A program made the translations under genes and the position numbers. From positions 682,001 through 746,000 of the forward strand of contig JAMXBD010000209.1 in NCBI GenBank assembly GCA_024138025.1: 64,000 nt of DNA, in the 5' to 3' direction. How positions within the stretch are numbered: position 1 is the first letter of the stretch; the number at the start of each line of letters is the position of its first letter. Of this stretch, positions 11,356-23,373 are shown in pieces. Source of the DNA: Combretum micranthum (Eukaryota > Streptophyta > Magnoliopsida > Myrtales > Combretaceae). Under the pieces are notes generated by a model. It saw only the letters and a program-made list of their open reading frames with translations. It had not been told where the DNA came from and ran no database searches.

Positions 11356-12934
11356 TCAAGGCAAGTTCTATTGGGTTAGCTTGAAGAATCTTACCCTACC
11401 TAAAGCTAAGGTTGATGTTGGTTTGTAGGATTTAAAGTTGTTTAACCAATCACTAATAACCAATTATCTTAGCGATTATAATTTAACCCTAATGCTTTTT
11501 GGGGTTAAAGTTATGAAGAGAATCTATTTTCCTTATAATGAATTTAATATGACTTGGAAAGGGAACCAAGCTTCATTGGCTTGGTCGAGTATTCTTGAGA
11601 GAGAAGATGTGTTGTTTGAAAGAGTTATTTGACAAAACTGGCAATGGTGAAAGAGTGTGCTAGGATGCAAGTGTGAGGTTTGAAAAACCCGATATGAGCA
11701 ATATGTGGATGATGTGAAAAATTTGTAAGAGGGAAGACTCATGAGTCTAATACCTTAAGGTTCTACATGATGAATGGCACTAAACTTGCTAGGTCTTCCT
11801 TCACAAAATCCACAACTTGAGTTTCTCCTTGGTTAATGCTTATCCTGTGAAAATCAAGGAAGACAAATTTGAATTTACAAGGGTTTAAACTCATGAACCG
11901 AGGCTTAGATTGCAAATTCCAAGATTTAAGATGTATCGAGCAACCAATTTTCAGATCTTGAAAAAAAATAAAAATCTTTGTAATTCATTTGTCTGTAAAG
12001 AGATATAAGACTTCTTAGTTTGGCTACATGATAAATTTAGAAAGGGATTGGTTAAATTAGTTTATAGATACTTGTCTTCAACCATATTTAGTGTAAGATG
12101 TGGACACAATTTCTTCTTCCTGTAAGAACTATCAAAGAATGGAACTAGTTATGGAACAGTGATGAACAACCTAAAAGTAAAACACTTTCTATAGAAAGTG
12201 GTGTCAAAATCTTTACCTGTGAGGTCCAATCTATACTAAAGAATGTTCTCCCCATAATCTTGTTTATTGTGTGATGAAGAAGAGATTAGGAAACAATCTT
12301 TTTTTTTTTTCCCTTGGATGAGTGGATAGGTTTTATAGAGAGGTTGGTAATGATTGCATAAGTGAGGAAAGATGTATGCTAACATGGGGTATCGTCAAGA
12401 TAAATGTTGATGGGTCATGGATTGATGATGGTAGTGAAGGTGGTATTAGAGGGATTTGTAGAGACAGTAATGGTCGTGTTCTATTAGTCTTTTTGAAAAG
12501 AGTTAATGGGCTAAATGCTAAACCTTTATAAGTAATTAAACATGGGCTTCTTTAGCATAATCAAATGAATGGAGTAAGGTTATTTTGAAATTTGATACGT
12601 GAAACATGGTTACAACATTGAATTTGTCTTATTGCCAGTAGCTGGGTGTAACTGACCCATCATAGAGGATATTAAGAAAGATCTTTTTTTTTTATTATTT
12701 ATTATTTTGGGTCTCTTTCTTTTGTAAATATCCCTAGAAAAGTGAATAGTGTTGCTGTTTGAGTAGCCTTATATTCTAGGATAGGGATGTGTCCTATGGA
12801 TTATTGGTTAAGAAACTTATCTGCTCTTTTAAGGCTACTTCTTGTTGATGTTTCTTTGTCTTTTGTGATGTCTTCTTGTTTACAAGATGATTGAATTTAT
12901 GGTGTTACATGAGCTAATTTTGCGAGTAGAGATA

Positions 12935-13565
12935 GGCCTCTGCAAATACAAAAAGATAGTTAGAGGTGCACCGTAAGATTACCCGACTCGGTTACTTTAA
13001 TGCTTAGGTTAGTCTGTGGGTCCTTCCATATCTAGAGGATAATTTCCTGCGTAAAGAAAAGTGGGCTCTCTCTTTTTCCAAGGGGAAAGGGTTATTTATA
13101 GTTCTTAGGGCCATACTAGGATGGGTTCACCAAATTTTCTTAGCTAGGTTGAATCTCTACCAGGTAGCTAACATGATACCCGGGGGTACCCAAGCTAAGG
13201 AACAGCTATTGCATGGACTGTGGTTGAGCTGGTTATGTCCCTCCAGGTCTCGAGGTAGCACATAGATATTTTGTGGCTTTGAAGCCTGAGCGAGCCAGTG
13301 AAAGTCATTCTTGAGGAGTTTAGCCTTGTGGTAGCTTATTGGTGGGCTTGAGAGATTATCTTTGAGGTCGAGCTCGTGGAGAGGCCTTCCATAGATCATT
13401 TTGCTGGTTGGTGCAAGTAACATCTAGGGCTCCTTCGCCAGGTTGGACCAAGGTCTTTCTTGGCGTGAGCCTTTCTTGAGCTGGCCAGACTGGTGGCTCG
13501 TTAGGCTGGGGACCCAATCATGATAGTGGTGGGCTAAGTGGGCCGTGGCTCATATTTTGCAGTCA
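12935..13565. other. G+C-richer island, possible LTR fragment
   Basis: This 630-base segment is clearly richer in G+C than everything around it. It holds a TTATTTATAG box near 13090 preceded by GGGGAAAGGG, as in plant LTR promoters. An 88-codon minus-strand frame crosses it, but the peptide matches nothing I know and has low coding character. No partner LTR, primer site or target duplication was found. It could be a solo LTR, a fragment of a Gypsy element, or a relic gene segment. Confidence 0.3.
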
Positions 13566-14609
13566 GCGTATGGACTTTTTGTTTGTTTTTAAAAAAAAAA
13601 AAACTGACATAGATTGAATAAGAAATATATAAGATTAATATATAGTAAAAAATCATTCTAAATAATTACTTAATCATTTAAATGTATTAGCGATTGTTTT
13701 TTTTTCATTTAAAATATTAAATAGACAAGCTTTGATGTTATCCCTATGAAATATCAACATTTTGTTAACGAATTTCTTTAATTTCTCTTCAAATCAATTA
13801 TGTTATATCACATATAGTTGAAGGTTAATTTGGTAAATCAATAACTTTTTTTTTTCACTTTAACAAATTTTTATTTTCTTGTTTTCACCATAGGTAATGA
13901 AACCAATATTCAACAAATCAAAGAGTTAAAGATAGAAAGATTTATAATTATTATGCTAGTTACCATCCTTAGCATGTATTCGTTTGATTTTATTTATTTT
14001 TAGCACACATATGCAGGTGTGTGCCAAATTAAATATTTGTTAGGATAATGTTGCATTGGCACCTGAGATTTGGTTTGATTTTTCGATTAGCAACTTGAAT
14101 TTTGAGATTTTTAATTTTAGTACCCAATTAAACATTTCAATGTCAACGGTATTACATGTGTCAATTCCATCCAATACTATTTGTTTAGTTAATATTTTTT
14201 CCCTTTTTAATAAACCAATTATTAGCAACTATGTGTCCTAAATGGTTATTTTAATGATTGTTTTTTACTTATATACAAATCTCACAATATAAAGTTAACA
14301 CATGTGGCATTCTGTAACTATAAAAAAGTTATATATTCTAAGTGAAATATTATCTTTAAAATTATTATTTAAGACATGCGACAATCATAATTGTCAAATT
14401 TATGATTGTACTCACATGATTTAAGGATGCTATTCTAATTGGAATAGTGCATAAATTGTTTTCTTGTGGAATTTTTTTACTTTAGCCGAGTCTACACATA
14501 AATTCGGTAGATTAATTATGTTTTTAACAGAATTTGGCGATTCTACTTATTTTGGTCAAAGTGGTTAAAATATGAAAAATATAATTGTATTTTTATGAGT
14601 CTATTAAAT
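13566..14609. other. A+T-rich noncoding sequence
   Basis: No gene or known element is supported. Short open frames on both strands at about 14040-14240 overlap each other and have no recognisable motifs. Confidence 0.3.
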
Positions 14610-15612
14610 ATTACAGTGCTACATTTTTTTTTTTTTTTTGGTTGCATTCTAATATTGTCTGTACTCTTTCTCTCTCTCTCTTTCTTATCTCTCTCCACCT
14701 CCCCCTCCCCGCCCAAAATTTGACAGTTGTAGCCTTTATTCAAGTTTGAACTTTAGCTGTATATTACATTTTTTTTTATGGTATTGTAAGAAAATCTATG
14801 GATTTTCAAAAAAAAAAAAAAGAAATTATATAGGTTATAAAAACTCATGTTTTGATTGCAATTATATAAAGCCTCTGAGGATTCTACATAAAACTGTGAA
14901 TTTTGGTAGCAATCCATAATTGGTAAGAAAAATCAATCACTCAGATGACTCAAATTTGGAATTATCACAGTAGTGTAAATGATTTAAATAAGTACTGAAA
15001 TTGACAATCTAAAACTATGGAGAATTAAATGAATAATTAATAAAAATTTACATACCAAATGGCCATTACCTAATATTTATTTTATTAGTTGGAATTTGGA
15101 AATACCGTTTCCATCCGTTTACATGCAAATTCTATCTGTCTCCTCCATTATTCTAAATTTATATATATCATTCTTTTGGCTTTTCATACTATACAATTTA
15201 ACTCCACTTCTCTTGTATTAAAAGTAAGCCAAGCCAATTATCTTTATTTAATTGACCACTTAGTGCTTTTGTTGCCTTATGAGGAGTTTTATTTAGTTGG
15301 GTCTATTTAGATTATTGGATTTTTATATGTATTGTATTTGTATCATATCCGCATCTATAACTTACATCATATCTGTATCGTTTCTGTTTAATCTATTTAT
15401 AAGTAAAATTGCCAGTTTTTCATTGGTATTTATTTTTTAATAAATATCTATCTAAAAATAATAAAAATATGATGACAAAATGACCAGAATATAATGAAAC
15501 AAACAAAAGTGGATAACTCCACATTAAACAAATATAACAAATGGTGTTCAGTAAATTAGTAAGGTTTTATAATTTCCAAAACTTGCGATATTGGAGGAGT
15601 TTATTTATATTT
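14610..15612. repeat. Segmental duplication, arm A left part
   Basis: The sequence can be aligned with 20545-21240. Shared landmarks in the same order are TTTGACAKTTGTAGC, TTCAAGTTT-AACTT, CTCTTGTATYAAAAG, GACCACTTAGWGC, GTGGATAACT and CTAAGGTTTTA. A MITE at 15299-15503 is present only here. Arm A continues after the hAT insertion, at 19393-19570. The content of the segment is noncoding as far as I can see. Confidence 0.62.
15299..15503 (+). mobile_element. Tourist-like MITE, copy b
   Basis: The left end is GGGTCTATTTAGATTATTGG. Internal landmarks are GATTTTTATATGTAT, TTTATAAGTAAAAT and AATATGATGACAAAATGACC, and the right end is AATATAATGAAACAAAC. It is absent from the paralogous segment at about 21106, so it inserted after that duplication, unless it was precisely lost there. 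Confidence 0.72.
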
Positions 15613-16149
15613 TAGAGGTCGGCACGATATGGGTTGGTTTTAGACTCGAACAGCAATTGTCGGGTCACAGTTCCACTTTTCATAGAACCAGAACCGGAAC
15701 CGTCAGGACCAGGATGGTTCACGGTCCCATGGAATTGTTGGTTTTAGTAGTTCCGATTCCGAGAACCATGAATTTTTTTTTAACAATTTACAAATTTACA
15801 AATATATCAAACTTAGAAGTTCCAAAGTAAAATTTATGTTAACTATATTGTAAAAGTATATTCACGATTATTTCAATAAAAAATAACGTTTAGCACATAA
15901 ACAACATTATTAACAAACATGTATTAGCAGATTAACATACATCCAAACATTGATGAGTACATTTTAGTGGGTGTGGCGTTACATCTTACCTTTGTTACAA
16001 TATTAACAAATAAATTAATACAACAACAAATAACTAACCATAATGACATAGTTCATTAACCCAAACTACAATACAAACACAAGCTAGAATAATAACAAAT
16101 AATTAAATGGAAACTCAGTGCTCTTTAGGTTGGACTAGTCCTCGGTGAA

Positions 16150-17980
16150 GTGGTAGCTGTGCTACTTGTGGAAGATTTGAAGTCATGGGGATACTCGTCC
16201 TCCTCTAAGTCTTGTTGTTATCGTTTTGCATGAGTCTAATCATGGTTGCAAACTAGTGCCTCAACTATCGCTAGTCCATACCAAGACTTATGCTCATCCA
16301 GTTGCTACCTTGTAATGCTGAAAGTTTGCTCAACTACCAGAGTTGAAGTAGGTGTAGCTAGTATTTGTTAAGTGATTCAAGATAGTATTTAAAATGTTTT
16401 ATTGTAATGTTTCCACCAATTTAGGATGCCAAAGTTGTATGCGTCCACCATGTCACCAAATTCAAATGTCATGATCAAGTACTTGTCAATCTATGAATAT
16501 GATCCACTTCTGCCAATGTCGCTGTGCTTTTTGAACTGCCGATACTGGAGCACCATTTCGGGTTTCTCCACAGTGGTTGATGTTGGAGCATTATAAGGGT
16601 TGCTGGACTAGTGGGTATCTGTCCACCATATGTAGTACTAAATTGAGAATACAAGTTCAACAGCACATTAATTGTCTCTTTGGTGACATTACTAGTAGAA
16701 ATTACATAAGTGTCTGATAACTTATCCATATGTTCATAATAATAATGGATGACTTCCCGAAGTACCTCCACTTTATTGCGTGGGTCCAACAACCATGCCA
16801 CGTTATATATCATAGGAATTTCTTTATAATACTTTAACCACTTGTGAGTGATATCGTTAACACACATTTGCAAAATTGGATCATATCTTACTTGTTGGAG
16901 TGTCTTGATAATGTTGCAGGCCTCCAATAAAAAGAGATGTATATTAGGATTGTACACATGAGAGAAAATATTTGTGCAGTCATAAATGACCTTCAATAGT
17001 TCCAACAAGTTAGTATGGACTTTGCATTCATTGGGATGCAGTGGTACGCTTGGTATATGTGTAATGGCAAAGCTACAAAGCAGTTCTTTATATGGTATTG
17101 TGCTAGCTAAAAGCTCATAGGTTGAATTCCACCGGTATTGCACATCTTTTTTGAATTTTTTTGATTTTTAACCATGCACACCACACCATTGTCACCATTT
17201 TCTGTTAATCGATAGATGGTCCATAATATAATCAACCACATCTTTTATTGGAGACGTACATATTTTTGAAGACGCCATTACATCCTTCACACATAAATTT
17301 AAGATATGACATACACATCTTATATGAAAAAGGTTCCCTCAAGCGTTGGCTAGCATGACAATTGTAGGTTAGAAATACTAGTTGTATTTATTGCAACATT
17401 ATCGAACCTATCGAAAATATTTTTCAGTCAAACTATATTCATCAAGAATTTCTCGTATTGTTGCGTATATGTTTTGAGTCTTATGGGCTCTATCTATTTT
17501 TTATAATGCAATCAATCTCTTGTGCATTATCCGGTATTAATCAATTTAATGAGATGTAATCCTTATGTAGGAACTTTCACCCTATCTATCAGTCTAAATG
17601 TCAGAACACATGGAGACACATGTATCAAGATTAGCAAAAATATCTTGTAGCTGCGCCTTACTCCTGTGGTACATTTTTAGACAATGTTGTTTCATGTTGT
17701 GGGAGTGGTTCCAAGTCCGGATCTTGGGAGTTGTTGTTATCATCCTCTTGATGATGGTGAATAAGATTGAATGTCTCGACACTTGGTGGAACTAGAGGGA
17801 ATTGGTCAAGTGTGAGTTCAAGGTTGGACACTTGGGTCTCATTAAAGTCATAGCAGTTAGCATCCTCATCTATATTAATAGTAGGCTCTTGTTGACACTC
17901 GATTAGCTTCCCCTTCAATTTGTCTTTCTTTCTAGATTTTTTAGATGAATCACCATATAAAAAAGAAACCATTGAATTTT
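16150..17980 (-). pseudogene. hAT transposase, degenerate
   Basis: Read on the minus strand, the pieces are in order: an acidic, Asn-rich N-terminal part (17972-17658); ILDEYSLTEKYF then FDNVAINTTS, the segment around the first catalytic Asp (about 17500-17400); LFHIRCVCHILNLCVKD, the hAT H-x-RC-x-H-x-LNL signature (about 17335-17280); then a 222-codon open stretch (17143-16475) with RWNSTYELL near its start and WLLDPRNK in the middle; and a C-terminal hATC dimerisation part with a degenerate VEQTFS box and VEALVC (about 16390-16240). Stops and frameshifts separate these parts, so no functional enzyme is made. The BED zinc finger usual at the N-terminus was not recognised. A broken copy does not by itself exclude related active copies elsewhere. 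Confidence 0.8.
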
Positions 17981-18408
17981 TGCTTGTATACCAACTACGT
18001 AGTAATGTAAAGGTGGAAGTAGAGGAACCAGAAATTTAAGAACAAACATAGAAAATAAATATGAGTAGCTAACCCTCTCGTACAAGATAGTAAAAAAATA
18101 AGAGCTAGTACCATATATTTGAATTTTTGTATAATGGGTACGTAGTAATGAATAGTTGGAAGTAGAGGAATCAGAAATTAGCAAAACACATAGGAATGTT
18201 TGATATTTTTTAAAATGAAATCGTCAATTTATAGCTTTCATTCTTTGCAACTTTAAGTCCATCAAGTTGTAAGATTCCTGACAGGTTAAAATTTTTCAAC
18301 ATGCCAAATTGAAATTGCCTTCATTTGATATCGTCCATAACTAGTTGTTTATCTTTATGTCGAATTGAAATCATCAAGTTGTTTAGTACTTTATTTTTTC
18401 ATGCTTTC
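17932..18408. repeat. Tandem duplication inside hAT, copy 1
   Basis: This segment matches 18449-18926 almost end to end, in the same orientation. Shared landmarks include GATTTTTTRGAYGAATCACC, ATTGAATTTTTG, GGAAGTAGAGGAA, TTTGATATTTTT and CATCAAGTTGTAAGATTC. Within each copy, GAATTTTTG followed by GGAAGTAGAGGAA occurs twice about 130 bases apart, so there is an older internal repeat. On the minus strand the segment covers the start of the transposase frame (MVSF...GDSSKKS) and its upstream region. Confidence 0.72.
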
Positions 18409-18448
18409 AAATTCAAGCTAGCTAATACTCACAAATTATTTACACTAA

Positions 18449-18926
18449 TAGATTTTTTGGACGAATCACCAAAGGAAAAAAAAGCCATTGAATTTTTGTT
18501 TGTATACCAACTATGCAGTAATGTAAAAGTGGAAGTAGAGGAACTAGAAATCTAAGAACAAACACAGGAAATAAATGAGTGGGTAACTCTCTTGTACAAG
18601 ATAGTAAAAAAAAAAAAAAAAGAGTTAGCACCATATATTTGAATTTTTGTATAACGAGTACGTAGTGATGTATAGGTAGGACTAGAGGAATAAAAAATTT
18701 AGCAACACACACATAAATGTTTGATATTTTTGAAAATGAAATTGTCAATTTATAGCCTTCATTCTTTGCAACTTTAAGTGCATCAAGTTGTAAGATTCTT
18801 GATAGATTAAAATTTTTCAACACGCTGAATTAAAATTGCCTGCATCTGATATCGTTCATGGCAAGTTGTTTATGTTTACACTGAATTGAAATCATCAAGT
18901 TGGTTAGTGCTTTATTTTTTCACAGT
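18449..18926. repeat. Tandem duplication inside hAT, copy 2
   Basis: This is the second copy of the 480-base segment, with a spacer of about 40 bases between copies. On the minus strand it repeats the first codons of the transposase (a ...GDSSKKS peptide) followed by upstream sequence, so the duplication gave the element a second, now useless, 5' end. A run of about 15 A bases is unique to this copy (about 18606). Confidence 0.72.
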
Positions 18927-19392
18927 TGAGAATTCATGGTAGCTAAATGTACAAATTGCTTACACCGATAGATTGAAAATTGATGCCAAACAATTATACT
19001 TCTGAACCAGTTGCAGTAGGAATCCTTCCAATTAATATCAGGACGACCCCCCTTCGCAGAACGAAAGCAGGGGCCCCTAATTGTTTAAAGTTGTAGACAT
19101 TACTTTTTGAAAAAGTGGCTTCTTTTGTTTGTTTCTATTTTGGCTTTTTGGTTTTGTTTTGTTTTGTAAGTAGGTAGATCTGGGTTTGAATCGCTAAGTC
19201 ACAGTTCGTAGGTGGTGGTTCCACAATCCGAACAACCTACTTGGTTCGCCATTATGAACCGTCATGACCCACCAGAACTAGTGAGTCCATTGACGATTCA
19301 TAACCATCTCCACGGTCCGGTTCCACTGTTTGGAACCAACAGGGACGGTTTGCAGTGGGTCTCAGTTCATACTCATCCCGTGCTGATATCTA

Positions 19393-19570
19393 TTAATGTA
19401 TGACCGGGGTTGCGTAATTGTGTATAGTAACATGACGTTCTAAGAAGTGTGACTTGGGGAAACTCGTACATGGATTAGTGTTACTCCGTAGTCCACTCCA
19501 ACATTTGGAAATGTGAAACGGAGCCCGTGATTTATTAATTTCCACCGAAGAAATCAACTTCTAGGTATAA
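19393..19570. repeat. Segmental duplication, arm A right part
   Basis: This continues arm A after the hAT. GTGTGACTTGGGGAAACTCG, CAACATTTGGAAATGTGAA and AATCAACTTCTAGG match GTGTGACTCCGGGAAGCTCG, CAACATTTGGTGATGTGAA and AACCAACTTCTAGG at about 21310-21410. Confidence 0.65.
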
Positions 19571-20544
19571 TTTATGGAGTTGTAGTTAATAGATACTAAA
19601 CTCAGGCAATGCCTCATTTGTTAAGATTTAACGAGATTTGTTGCATAGATTGTGGCACTTTATTAATACTACCCTCAGGAAACTTCTGATGATTCTTTAA
19701 GATTTGATGAGATTTTAGTATGCATCAAGAGAATCATAACATTTAAAATTGTTATTCTACTTATACAATTCCATAAGCTAACAGTTGAACAAAGCTTTTT
19801 TAAGATGAATTGGTATAAAATTATTTTTGTGTAAACTCTAGTGGAATTACGGGTCAACAAGCATGTGATTCGGTGAAATCTTGTTTACTGATTATTGGAA
19901 TTAGATTAGTTAAAAATAATATAACTGAACCTGTACAAAACTGACGCAGTGAAAGGTAAAGAAGATTATCATAATTCGTTGATGCACGCTAATGCCGAAA
20001 TGTGATATTCTAATTCTCTATCAGATTCTGCGAATACCCAGATAAAATACATGCAAATTTAAAAACAATAAAAAAATTCGACGTTTGAAAAAAATAGGGC
20101 AAAGATGTCTCAAAAATTATATTATTGATAAAATTGTTTTGTTCTTGTCCTAGGGTGTACACTGAGACATACGTTCAAATACTGCTAAAAATAGAATAAA
20201 AAAATTATCAATAATAAAAAAGTCCTAAAACATACAGAAACAAAGTAAATAAAAGGACAAATAAAATGTGACAAGTGATAAACAAAATGAAATTATCTAT
20301 AAAAAGTTATAATACATCTACAACTTTTCCAAAATAGAAAAATTATTATTTTAAGGATATAAATGAATGAATTTGTCCTAGAACTAACATAGTACACTAT
20401 GAGTGTAATAACTATTTTTTGTTGGCTCGTTTTTTTCGAGATGCATACCTAAAATTATAAAATTGCTACTCGCTAGTTGTTTCTCCACTGTCTAATGTAC
20501 CCATTAATCATTGTTTCCATCTTGTCACAAACCTTATAGACTAT
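19571..20544. other. A+T-rich noncoding sequence
   Basis: This separates the two arms of the duplication. TTTAAGATTTGATGAGATTT-like phrases recur at about 19624 and 19693. No gene or element was recognised. Confidence 0.3.
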
Positions 20545-21430
20545 TAGGGCACTGCACCATCTTTTTCATTCTATTCCAATCTCATTTGATTTTCACTCTC
20601 TCCCAATCCATTCTTTGACATTTGTAGCTTCATTTCAAGTTTCAACTTCAGTTATATTTACTTTGGGTTTTGTCATTAAGAATTTAAGATGGGTTCAAGG
20701 TTTTGACTTTCTTCAAATCGGAACCCTCAACAAAATGATGAAAATAAAAGTAATTATGTATCTTTTTCTATGTTAAATTATGTTTTCTTTTGAATTTTAT
20801 TTTCTTCAATCGGTGACGTACTACCGAAGGTCTAATAATAATAACAATTTAGGGCCAATATGGCTGCAACCCAATCCCTTATTCACAGCCGAATCACAGT
20901 AGTAAGCTAGCCTAGCTTGCAAAATTTTCTACTATTATTTTATCACTTCCCTTAGCATTTTGCCAACTTGCGACTTGCCCATTCTCTCTTGTATCAAAAG
21001 TCGTAACTGAAAGAAGAAGGCCACGTCAATAATCTATAATTAAAGGACCACTTAGAGCCTTTGTCCGCCACGTGATCGAAGGGTCTTATTCAGTTTTAAT
21101 TTTAAATGTGGATAACTTCACAATAACTATATTATATTATATATACATATATATATGAAAACATATGGAGGTTAAATTAATTGCTAAGGTTTTACGTTTT
21201 CTAGAAACTGTGATATATGGAGGAGGAGGGGAGGACTTTATTTTATTTTATTTTCATTCTTTTAGTTTAAGTAGGTCATGGACTCATCATGTGGCCAAGT
21301 CGTGTAAGTGTGACTCCGGGAAGCTCGTAGATCCAACTCAACATTTGGTGATGTGAAGGTGAGCATGTGATCCACTGTTTTGTATGAAAGGAACCAACTT
21401 CTAGGAATGGAAAATTTTATGATCCGTAGT
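20545..21430. repeat. Segmental duplication, arm B (uninterrupted)
   Basis: This is the paralogue of 14610-15612 plus 19393-19570, with neither the MITE nor the hAT. It therefore shows the pre-insertion state. The 5' part also matches the relic at 2321-2450. A 63-codon frame at 21165-21356 is interrupted in the paralogue and is probably not coding. Confidence 0.62.
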
Positions 21431-22675
21431 GGTTATAATGAAGTCGGTTCCGGTACATTATTCAACGATATAAAAAGGGTTAATAAAAAAAACGTGATCC
21501 GTATTTTGAGTAATTTTTAAATACATAATTTATGTTATTATTTTTGATAATTGGATGATTTGAGTTTTATAAAAAAGTGTTAATGTTATTAATTATTATT
21601 AGAGGAAATGTGTTAGAGTTTTATTGGTCTAAAAAAAATAATATAATAAAAAAAATAATAAATAAAATATTAAAAATTATTTTTTCAAAATTAAAAAAAT
21701 TAAAAAATGTAAAATTAATTTTTGCGACCAATGAAATATTGATACGGGTCATTCTAAAATTATAAAATAATATTGATGCTTTTGAATGAAGCTTGGGTCA
21801 CCCAATTATAAAAAAAAAAAAAAAAACTTATATCATGTGTTTGTAAATTAATTAAAACACAAATTATGTTTTTGTAATTAACTCTTAGATATATTATAGT
21901 TATGAATGAAACCTTTAAGTTTTTTTACACTTTTTTTTTTTCATAATCAATTTAATTATAAACTTAATGGCAGTATAAGTCCATAACGGTTTTTGTTAAG
22001 TTTTATGGGGCTTAGTACCATGTGTGTGAAAATCATGTGGATATGGAGTGGATGTAGTTTGAAATAGGTCTCATCGATAATGGATTTCGATCCTAAAATT
22101 GTGGTACTAAGGGATCTGCAGGTTCCAATTGCAGATTGACTACAAACCGGTCTAATTCATTATTTTTCTTTTTAAAATTCACATGAAATTTTTCTATAGA
22201 TAAAATAAAAAATTCAAAAGAAAATTCGAACCCAATAACTTCATAATCTTTAATGCATTTTCTAAAAGGTTGTAAAAAACGTACATTTATTTAATACAAC
22301 CATATCCAACTCAAGTTTTAGTGCTAGTGATGTGGAATAGAAATCCAAATTTTACAAAGGAAATCGAAAGCTGATCACATATTATTAATGAAAGGGATTT
22401 TCTTTTGCTAAATATTTATATAGACCAAAAATCGACATAATTAAGAATATACTTATTCTGCGCTGTTAAAAGCAACATCTTTAATAGTATGGATAGGAGA
22501 TGATTTTTACCCATTTGTGTTAAAGTAGTTTAAAATTTCATTATCATTTAATTATATATTTTATGTTTTTTAATCGTTTTTGAAACTTTTTCTCCTTTGT
22601 ATAGTTAAGTGGACTCTTTGTGTTTGTTCCACAATATCATCATTACATTGCGATTTGACTCGAAGCTGCCTTACT
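21431..22675. other. A+T-rich noncoding sequence
   Basis: Very A+T-rich, with long A and T runs (about 21640-21720, 21810-21827 and 21930). A Lys/Ile-rich frame at 21577-21765 is a composition artefact. No gene was seen. Confidence 0.3.
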
Positions 22676-23373
22676 TAGGATTATAAACAAGCCAAGTTAA
22701 TCATGGGCTACTTGAACTTAGCTCACTTTAGGTTTGGTTTAGCTTGAGTTTGATATGTAAATGAATCAAGCTTGAACCCAAATAAAAACTTGTTTATCTG
22801 AACAAGTCAATCTTAATCCCAAAGTAAAGCTCGTTAATCTCTCAAGCTCTTATTTAGACTTGTAAGCTAGCTTCTTATGCTTGTGAATAGGCACGCAAAT
22901 AGACTTGTTGGTTATATATAAATTATACATTGTATATTATATATATATATATATAATATAATTGAAATAAAAAATTCTAAATAATATATATACACATACA
23001 ACTTAATCTTATTTATTCCCTATTCATCTATTCATATGTATTTAATTATCTTGTATATTTAATATTTTGGATTTTTTATTTATCTTTATGGCTTGTGAAT
23101 TAAGTTCAACTTGCTTTAAGTCTGACTTGGCCGGGTTTAATTTGTAAACGAGTCAAACTTGAACTTGTAAGAAAACTCGTTTAGTTAAATGAGTTGAGCT
23201 CAAGCTTAAAATAAAACCTATTTAACTAAAAGAGTTGAATTCAAACTTTAATTTTTAACTTGATAAAAGACTCAACTTTAACTTGAGTTTGATAATTAGT
23301 TGAGCCCAAGCCTAAGCCTGAGCCTTCTAAAGCTGAGTTAAGCTAAACTCGGCTTAACTTGTTTACAACCCTA
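22676..23373. mobile_element. Non-autonomous hAT element, family A copy 2
   Basis: Left end TAGGATTATAAACAAGCCAA and right end (reverse complement) TAGGGTTGTAAACAAGTTAA form an imperfect terminal inverted repeat. Both match the ends of the element at 10560-11205. Subterminal zones repeat GAGCTCAAGC and GAGTTGA-type phrases, and the centre is (AT)-rich. No transposase is inside. A clean 8-bp target duplication could not be seen, and the copy is more decayed than copy 1. Confidence 0.68.

Larger units (their letters stand above)
9360..12910 (+). mobile_element. L1-type LINE relic (RT to RNase H half)
   Basis: A decayed plant LINE can be followed through frameshifts and stops. In order: KADGF and LISKV (about 9370-9515); GLYNFCYKII then ENQNAFI (about 9757-9870); AHEMFHHLK and ALKIDINKA, the RT motif-A region (about 9897-9985); VLVNGKVAG and a degenerate RG box (about 10095-10150); the P-TWGESK and GWK-like linker (about 10455-10545); LSIAGK and PPWI (about 11206-11265); LFNQ, RIYFPYNEF and SLAW-SIL of the post-RT region (about 11438-11600); a zinc-finger-like CLLCDEEE (about 12260-12290); and the RNase H piece KINVDGS then GGIRGICRDSNG (about 12395-12480). 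The FADD catalytic box was not found. A MITE at 9521 and a hAT at 10560 interrupt it. Confidence 0.75.
15613..19392 (-). mobile_element. hAT transposon, near full length, inactive
   Basis: The ends are inverted: left TAGAGGTCGGCACGATATGG, and right (reverse complement) TAGATATCAGCACGGGATGA. They are similar but not identical. Both subterminal zones (15630-15775 and 19190-19390) are G+C-richer and carry many GAACC/GGTTC motifs, as is typical of hAT elements. A broken transposase lies on the minus strand at about 17980-16150. The 8-bp flanks TTATATTT and TTAATGTA agree only partly. The insertion is confirmed independently because it splits a segment whose uninterrupted paralogue lies at 20.55-21.43 kb. 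Confidence 0.8.

Noticed and set aside
17598..17795. Plus-strand frame across the hAT
   Set aside because: It is the antisense of the transposase N-terminal part; the minus strand carries the family motifs.
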